From positions 1 to 45,972 of the forward strand of contig NZ_JAAGLN010000032.1 of NCBI RefSeq assembly GCF_010548145.1: 45,972 nt of DNA. The letters run 5' to 3'. Below, one piece after another: positions 42,451 to 45,972 of this stretch. Made by a program: the position numbers and the translations under genes. The number at the start of each line of letters is the position of its first letter. Positions within the stretch are counted from its first letter, which is position 1. Below the pieces are notes generated by a model. That model was not told the origin of the DNA, did no database searches, and saw nothing but the letters and a program-made list of their open reading frames with translations. The DNA comes from Streptomyces sp. SID10853 (GTDB lineage Bacteria; Actinomycetota; Actinomycetes; Streptomycetales; Streptomycetaceae).

Positions 42451-42487
42451 GCGCGTCCTTCCGCATCCCCCCGGCGGACGGACGCGC
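42451..42487 (+). terminator. Terminator hairpin after the exporter gene
   Basis: A 14-bp stem with one mismatch (42451-42464 with 42474-42487, GCGCGTCC.../...GGACGCGC) encloses a 9-base loop. No T-tract follows. Confidence 0.7.
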
Positions 42488-42586
42488 CCTTCGGGGTCCG
42501 GGCCCCCAGCGGCCCCTCGCCCCCTCCGCATCCCGCCGCGGTACCCCACCCACGGCTGCCCACGCCTTTCACTAGGAGACCGACCG

Positions 42587-43441
42587 GTGAACGACAGGAG
42601 ACTGCGCAGGCCCTCGGCCGTGTGTTCCGTGCAGGTGGGTGACTTCAAGGTCAGCTACGTACCCGACGGCGCCATGCTCCTCAAGCCGTCCGGGCCGCTG
42701 CCGCGGGCCGTGGCCGGGCCCTGGCCACCGTACGGCGCGTACCTCAACGACACCGCCAGGCTGGTCGCCAACACGGGCGGCCTGCTCGTCCAGGACGGGC
42801 CCAGGGCCCTGCTGATCGACGCGGGTTTCGGCCCGCACTCCGCCCCGGAGGACCCCGGCCATCCGTACATCGGTACGGTGCACGGCGGCTCGCTCCTCGA
42901 CAACCTGGCGAAGCTCGGGCCGCGGCCCGACGATATCGAGGTCGTGGCCTTCACCCACCTGCACACCGACCACATCGGCTGGGCGTGCACCGTCCCGCCG
43001 ATCTTCACCCGGGCCGTCTTCGCGGTGCCCAAGAGCGAGTGGGAGAACCGCCGCCAGGTGCCGGGCCTCTCGGCGGAAGCGGCGGCCGCCGTGGAGCGCC
43101 GCATGCGGCTCGTGGTTCCCGGCGAGGAGGTCTTTCCCGGCGTACGGGCTCTGGCGCTGCCCGGCCACACCGCGGGCCACACCGGCTTCTCCATCACCTC
43201 CAGGGGTGAGCGGCTGCTCGCGTTCGGGGACGCGCTGCACTCCCCGCTCCAGGTCAGACACCCGGAGTGGTTCACGGCGTCCGACAGCGACCCGGCCCAG
43301 TCCGAACGCCACCGCCGCCGTCTGATCGCCGAACTCCAGCAGCCGCACACCATCGGCTTCGGCATCCACTTCGCGGACGTCGTCTTCGGCCGGGTCGTGG
43401 CGGACGAGCGGAGGGAGGGGGCCGACTGGTTTCCCGTATGA
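42587..43441 (+). CDS. Metallo-beta-lactamase-fold hydrolase (lactonase-like)
   Basis: The 284-residue enzyme has the dinuclear zinc motif THLHTDH near residue 125, a further His in LPGHTAGHTG near 190, Asp in AFGDALHSP near 217, and a last His in GFGIHFAD near 255. This set matches the AiiA/YtnP-type hydrolases that open lactone rings, but other MBL hydrolases share it. YtnP of Bacillus is known to interfere with streptomycete signalling. Next to a predicted butyrolactone-type system, a role in degrading the signal or processing a lactone product is a fair inference. GTG 42587 has TAGGAGA upstream. Confidence 0.85.
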   Translation: MNDRRLRRPSAVCSVQVGDFKVSYVPDGAMLLKPSGPLPRAVAGPWPPYGAYLNDTARLVANTGGLLVQDGPRALLIDAGFGPHSAPEDPGHPYIGTVHGGSLLDNLAKLGPRPDDIEVVAFTHLHTDHIGWACTVPPIFTRAVFAVPKSEWENRRQVPGLSAEAAAAVERRMRLVVPGEEVFPGVRALALPGHTAGHTGFSITSRGERLLAFGDALHSPLQVRHPEWFTASDSDPAQSERHRRRLIAELQQPHTIGFGIHFADVVFGRVVADERREGADWFPV

Positions 43442-43475
43442 CCCCGGCGCCCGCTCCGTACGACCCTGGCGGCCC

Positions 43476-43520
43476 GCGCGGATCGGCCCCGCGTGGATCG
43501 GCCCCGCGCGGATCGTCCCG
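43476..43520 (+). repeat. 15-bp tandem repeat, three copies
   Basis: GCGYGGATCGKCCCS is repeated at 43476-43490, 43491-43505 and 43506-43520 in the non-coding gap between convergent genes. Confidence 0.85.
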
Positions 43521-43547
43521 CCTGATCCGAGCGGAGGATCCTGGCGG

Positions 43548-43582
43548 AAGCCCCGGCTCCACTCACTGGGACCGGGGCTTTT
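43548..43582 (+). terminator. Terminator after the metallo-hydrolase gene
   Basis: AAGCCCCGG (43548-43556) pairs with CCGGGGCTT (43572-43580), and more T follow. It lies between convergent genes and may work in both directions. Confidence 0.85.
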
Positions 43583-43618
43583 GGCTGTCCTCTCCGGCTC
43601 GGCGCCTCTCCGCCGCGT

Positions 43619-44239
43619 CTACCGGGCGTCGCGCGGGCGGAGTGCGTCCGCGATGAGGCCGAAGAGCCGGCCGGTCCGGTCCTGACTGCCGGCGTCGGGT
43701 GAGGAGACGAAGACCCCGACGAGCAGGGTGGTGACGTCATCGGGTTCGACGTCCGCGCGGAACGCGCCCGTCCGAACCCCTTCGGCGAGCATCGCCGCGA
43801 TGACGGCCGTGATGCGCTCCCGGGTGGTCGGCGTAGCCATGGTCCCCGACGCCCAGCCCGCGCGGAGCGTGTCGATCATGCCGCGCTTCTTGGTGACGAA
43901 CGCCGCGTACCGGTCCATCCACGCGCGGAGGGCTGCCTCCGGCGGTAGTTCGGCGAGCAGGGTTGCGGCATCGGCCGTGACCTGGTCGAGCTCGGCGGCG
44001 TAGACGGCCTCGACCAGCGCCTCGCGGGTGGGGAAGTGGCGGTAGAGCGTGCCGATGCCGACGCCCGCCTCACGGGCGATGGCCTCCAGCGCGACGGTGT
44101 CGTCGGCGGAGGTGAAGGCGGTCCGTGCGGCGGCCAGGAGCTTCTCGCGGTTCCGTCGTGCGTCAGCGCGGGCCGGACGTGCCGCACCGGCGGGCGGTGT
44201 GGCCGGGGTGCCGGGCGTGGCCGGTTCGGGCGAAGACAA
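43619..44239 (-). CDS. TetR-family regulator
   Basis: The 206-residue regulator has a TetR DNA-binding domain near residues 33-80 (KLLAAARTAF...EAGVGIGTLYRHFPTREALVEAVY) and a SCO-type ligand domain. The frame is open up to an ATG pair at 44299-44302, giving 227 residues. I prefer TTG 44239 because the longer start has no ribosome site and would place both operator-like palindromes and the promoter region inside the gene; GGAGG lies 11 bases before the TTG. It probably represses itself and the divergent aldo-keto reductase gene. The final coordinate of the start is uncertain. Confidence 0.8.
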   Translation of the reverse strand: MSSPEPATPGTPATPPAGAARPARADARRNREKLLAAARTAFTSADDTVALEAIAREAGVGIGTLYRHFPTREALVEAVYAAELDQVTADAATLLAELPPEAALRAWMDRYAAFVTKKRGMIDTLRAGWASGTMATPTTRERITAVIAAMLAEGVRTGAFRADVEPDDVTTLLVGVFVSSPDAGSQDRTGRLFGLIADALRPRDAR

Positions 44240-44241
44240 AG

Positions 44242-44289
44242 CGGAGGAACCTCCGGTAGTGCTACAGTCGAATAACGGAGACTCCTCCG
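44242..44289. promoter_or_regulatory. Twin palindromic operators, TetR/aldo-keto reductase
   Basis: CGGAG-GAAC-CTCCG (44242-44255) and CGGAG-ACTC-CTCCG (44276-44289) are spaced 34 bp apart. An AT-richer core between them holds -10-like boxes on both strands (for example TACAGT at 44263-44268). Confidence 0.65.
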
Positions 44290-44322
44290 CTTTCTCCATC
44301 ATCGCATGAGGACGGGATATCC

Positions 44323-45300
44323 ATGCCCCCCACCGGAAACTCTGCTCCCCACACCCCTGCCCCTTCGTCCACCCCGTCGCCCGGCACGACGGCCACCGGC
44401 GCTCCGCGCCCCGGAGGCCCCGGCCTGCTCGCCGGCCGCACCGTCTCGCGGATCGGCTACGGGGCGATGCAGCTGGAGCGCCTGTCGGGTGACCGCGCCG
44501 CCGCCGTGGCGATCCTGCGCCGCGCGGTCGAGCTCGGCACCGATCACATCGACACGGCCCAGTTCTACGGCGACGGATTCGTCAACGGCGTCATCCGTGA
44601 GGCGATCCGCCCCGAGGACGGTGTCCTCGTCGTCAGCAAGGTCGGCGCCACCCCGGTTTCCGGAGGGCCCGTTCCGCTCCGGCTCGCGCAGCGGCCCGAT
44701 GAGCTGAGGGCGAGCGTCGAGGACAACCTCCAGAGCCTCGGGGTCGAGCAGATCCCGCTGGTCAACCTCCGCCGCGCGGACACAGGGCTCGGACTCCAGG
44801 CCGAGGGCGATCAGGTGGTCGGCCTCGACGACCAGCTCGCCGTCATGGTGGCGATGCGCGACGAGGGCAAGATCGGGGAGATCGGGCTCAGCAGCGTGAG
44901 CCACGACGTCCTGCGCCGGGGCATCCCCGCGGGCATCGCCTGTGTGCAGAACGCCTACAGCCTGGTGGCACGCGACGACGAGGACATGCTCGGCCTCTGC
45001 GCCGACGAAGGCATCGCCTGGGTGCCGTACTTCCCGCTCGGCAGCGGCTTCGCCGGTATGCCGAAGGTGGCCGACGAGCCCGCGGTCGTGGCGGCGGCGC
45101 GGTCCCTGGGCCGCACCCCCGCGCAGATCGGCCTCGCCTGGCTGCTCCACCATGCCCCGAACGTCCTCCTCATCCCGGGCACCGCGGACGCGGCGCACCT
45201 CCAGGCGAACGTCGACGCGGGATCCGTGGTGCTCGATGACGCGACGCTCGCCGCGCTGGACGCCGTTCCGACCCGGTCGGGCGACATCGAACTCGGGTGA
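44323..45300 (+). CDS. Aldo-keto reductase-like oxidoreductase
   Basis: The 325-residue protein has a Pro/Thr/Ser-rich N-terminal extension of about 33 residues and then an AKR barrel: IGYGAMQL, the Asp/Tyr motif DTAQFYGDG and Lys in VVSKVG. In the His position (LHRxD in most relatives) it reads LRRAD. The C-terminal cofactor part LLIPGTADAAHLQANV is typical. Such TetR-AKR pairs are common and the reductase is usually part of a stress or detoxification response. The His replacement could alter activity. ATG 44323 lies 21 bases after a second frame ATG of the TetR gene. Substrate unknown. Confidence 0.86.
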   Translation: MPPTGNSAPHTPAPSSTPSPGTTATGAPRPGGPGLLAGRTVSRIGYGAMQLERLSGDRAAAVAILRRAVELGTDHIDTAQFYGDGFVNGVIREAIRPEDGVLVVSKVGATPVSGGPVPLRLAQRPDELRASVEDNLQSLGVEQIPLVNLRRADTGLGLQAEGDQVVGLDDQLAVMVAMRDEGKIGEIGLSSVSHDVLRRGIPAGIACVQNAYSLVARDDEDMLGLCADEGIAWVPYFPLGSGFAGMPKVADEPAVVAAARSLGRTPAQIGLAWLLHHAPNVLLIPGTADAAHLQANVDAGSVVLDDATLAALDAVPTRSGDIELG

Positions 45301-45313
45301 CCGTCCGTACGGT

Positions 45314-45350
45314 CCCGTACGGGTACCTCTGTCCGTATCCGTACGGGTTT
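45314..45350 (+). terminator. Possible terminator after the aldo-keto reductase gene
   Basis: CCCGTACGG (45314-45322) pairs with CCGTACGGG (45339-45347), followed by TTT. Both arms are themselves near-palindromic (CCGTACGG), so other pairings compete. Confidence 0.5.
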
Positions 45351-45474
45351 CTGCGCTCGCCCCGTGCTCGCCCTGTCCCGCCCTGCATGGGTCCCTGCGC
45401 GGTTCAATGCACCTCAATGCACCGATCAGGTAACCGAGTTGCGAACCCGCCCACCCGTCCCGCGTCCGGTTGGA

Positions 45475-45486
45475 CACAATGTGGGG
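45475..45486 (+). promoter_or_regulatory. Leaderless-type -10 element of the last gene
   Basis: CACAAT (45475-45480) ends six bases before GTG 45487, in the same geometry as the methyltransferase start at 7877. Confidence 0.5.
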
Positions 45487-45972
45487 GTGTCTTCTCCTCC
45501 ACCTGAGCTCGAACTCGACGACGGTACGCCGGTCCGTTTCCTGCTGGCTCCCGTGACTTCTGGGACTCCGGGGACTCCGGGGGCTCCCGTGACGTCCGCG
45601 GAGGGGGCGGCCGCGGCCGACGACCGGGACCTCCCGGACGGGATGGGGCAGGCGGTGCCGGTGGCCGCCGGCGGCCGGGCCGTCGCCAGTTTCGCGGCCG
45701 GGGCCCTGCGCGGTGTGTTCAAGCCGATCGGGCCGCTGCTCCAGGAGGTCCACCACGCCGTCTCCTCCGTGCCCGAGCCGCCCGCGGAGATGAGTGTGAC
45801 CTTCGGGGTGCAGGTCGGCCAGGACCTCAAGTTCGGGATCGTGGGCGCCACCGGGCAGGCCCATCTCACCGTCACCGCGACCTGGAAACCGGCCCCGGCC
45901 CCCGGCGCCGCCCCGCTCCCCGGTGCCGCTCCGGCCCCCGGCTCCGCCCCGGCGCCGGGTACCGCACCCGCC
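45487..45972 (+). CDS. Trypsin-co-occurring domain (Trypco1/CU044_2847-like) protein, 3' truncated by window
   Basis: The visible 162 codons have no stop. They begin ELELDDGTPVRFLLAPV, which resembles the opening beta-strand region of the CU044_2847/Trypco1 family. A linker rich in Gly/Thr/Pro/Asp follows, then a helix with FKPIGPLLQEVHHAV. The family-like core is MSVTFGVQVGQDLKFGIVGATGQAHLTVTATWK near residues 101-135. After that comes a Pro/Ala/Gly repeat region running off the edge. Trypco1 proteins are small partners of trypsin-like proteases in predicted bacterial conflict systems. The protease gene would be expected beyond the right edge. GTG 45487 was chosen from the -10 spacing; a GTG at 45481 is also in frame. 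Confidence 0.65.
   Translation, partial: MSSPPPELELDDGTPVRFLLAPVTSGTPGTPGAPVTSAEGAAAADDRDLPDGMGQAVPVAAGGRAVASFAAGALRGVFKPIGPLLQEVHHAVSSVPEPPAEMSVTFGVQVGQDLKFGIVGATGQAHLTVTATWKPAPAPGAAPLPGAAPAPGSAPAPGTAPA

Noticed and set aside
19742..43600. Attachment-site repeat of the tRNA-Thr 3' end
   Set aside because: I looked for a second copy of the GGTTCGAATCCCGAAGGCGGC region to the right and found none within the window.

Overview
The window is high-GC DNA (over 70% by eye) from a Streptomyces or a very close relative. The evidence is a bldG gene, a lysine-tailed actinobacterial topoisomerase I, gamma-butyrolactone-receptor-type TetR proteins, a SARP activator, many GTG/TTG starts and many GTGA/ATGA gene overlaps.

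Positions 1-19,860 are a conserved chromosomal core. In order they hold the end of a Tad-pilus (TadE-like) locus, a convergent DNA-repair helicase, bldG with its anti-sigma partner, the membrane pyrophosphatase hppA, a small lipoprotein, a methyltransferase, a tiny membrane protein, topA, a three-part thymidylate kinase fusion (tmk), DNA polymerase III delta' (holB), a secreted alpha/beta-hydrolase lipoprotein and a tRNA-Thr(CGT). This matches the gene order I remember around bldG-topA-holB in S. coelicolor.

Positions about 19,930-43,440 look like an accessory biosynthetic island starting directly behind the tRNA. One block (AT, acyl-CoA carboxylase beta and epsilon subunits, AfsA-like protein, KSIII-like protein, FAD monooxygenase, FabH-type KSIII, ACP, FabF-type KS, aldo-keto reductase, double 3-hydroxyacyl-CoA dehydrogenase, HAD-IB phosphatase, second AfsA-like protein) encodes a dedicated small fatty-acid/polyketide line. 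It has no chain-length factor, no FabG-type ketoreductase and no dehydratase. AfsA-type enzymes join beta-ketoacyl groups to phosphorylated C3 or sugar units, so I infer a butenolide, butyrolactone or methylenomycin-like cyclopentanoid product. The phosphatase would remove the phosphate and the monooxygenase, reductase and dehydrogenase would tailor the product.

Positions about 34,240-39,750 are the control region: two receptor-type TetR genes, a HAD-like protein lacking its nucleophile and translationally coupled to the first receptor, an SDR, a domesticated IS701-like transposase and a SARP. Similar GAACG-centred operator-like sites lie in front of both AfsA-like genes and the transposase-like gene, with a related inverted repeat before the second TetR. 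This suggests one autoregulatory circuit. A LysR-MFS pair (export) and a lactonase-like metallo-hydrolase follow.

Positions 43,600-45,972 hold a divergent TetR/aldo-keto reductase pair with twin palindromic operators, then the start of a gene resembling the trypsin-co-occurring (Trypco1, CU044_2847) family, cut by the window edge. The main novelty candidates are the AfsA-paired biosynthetic line and its regulatory circuit.
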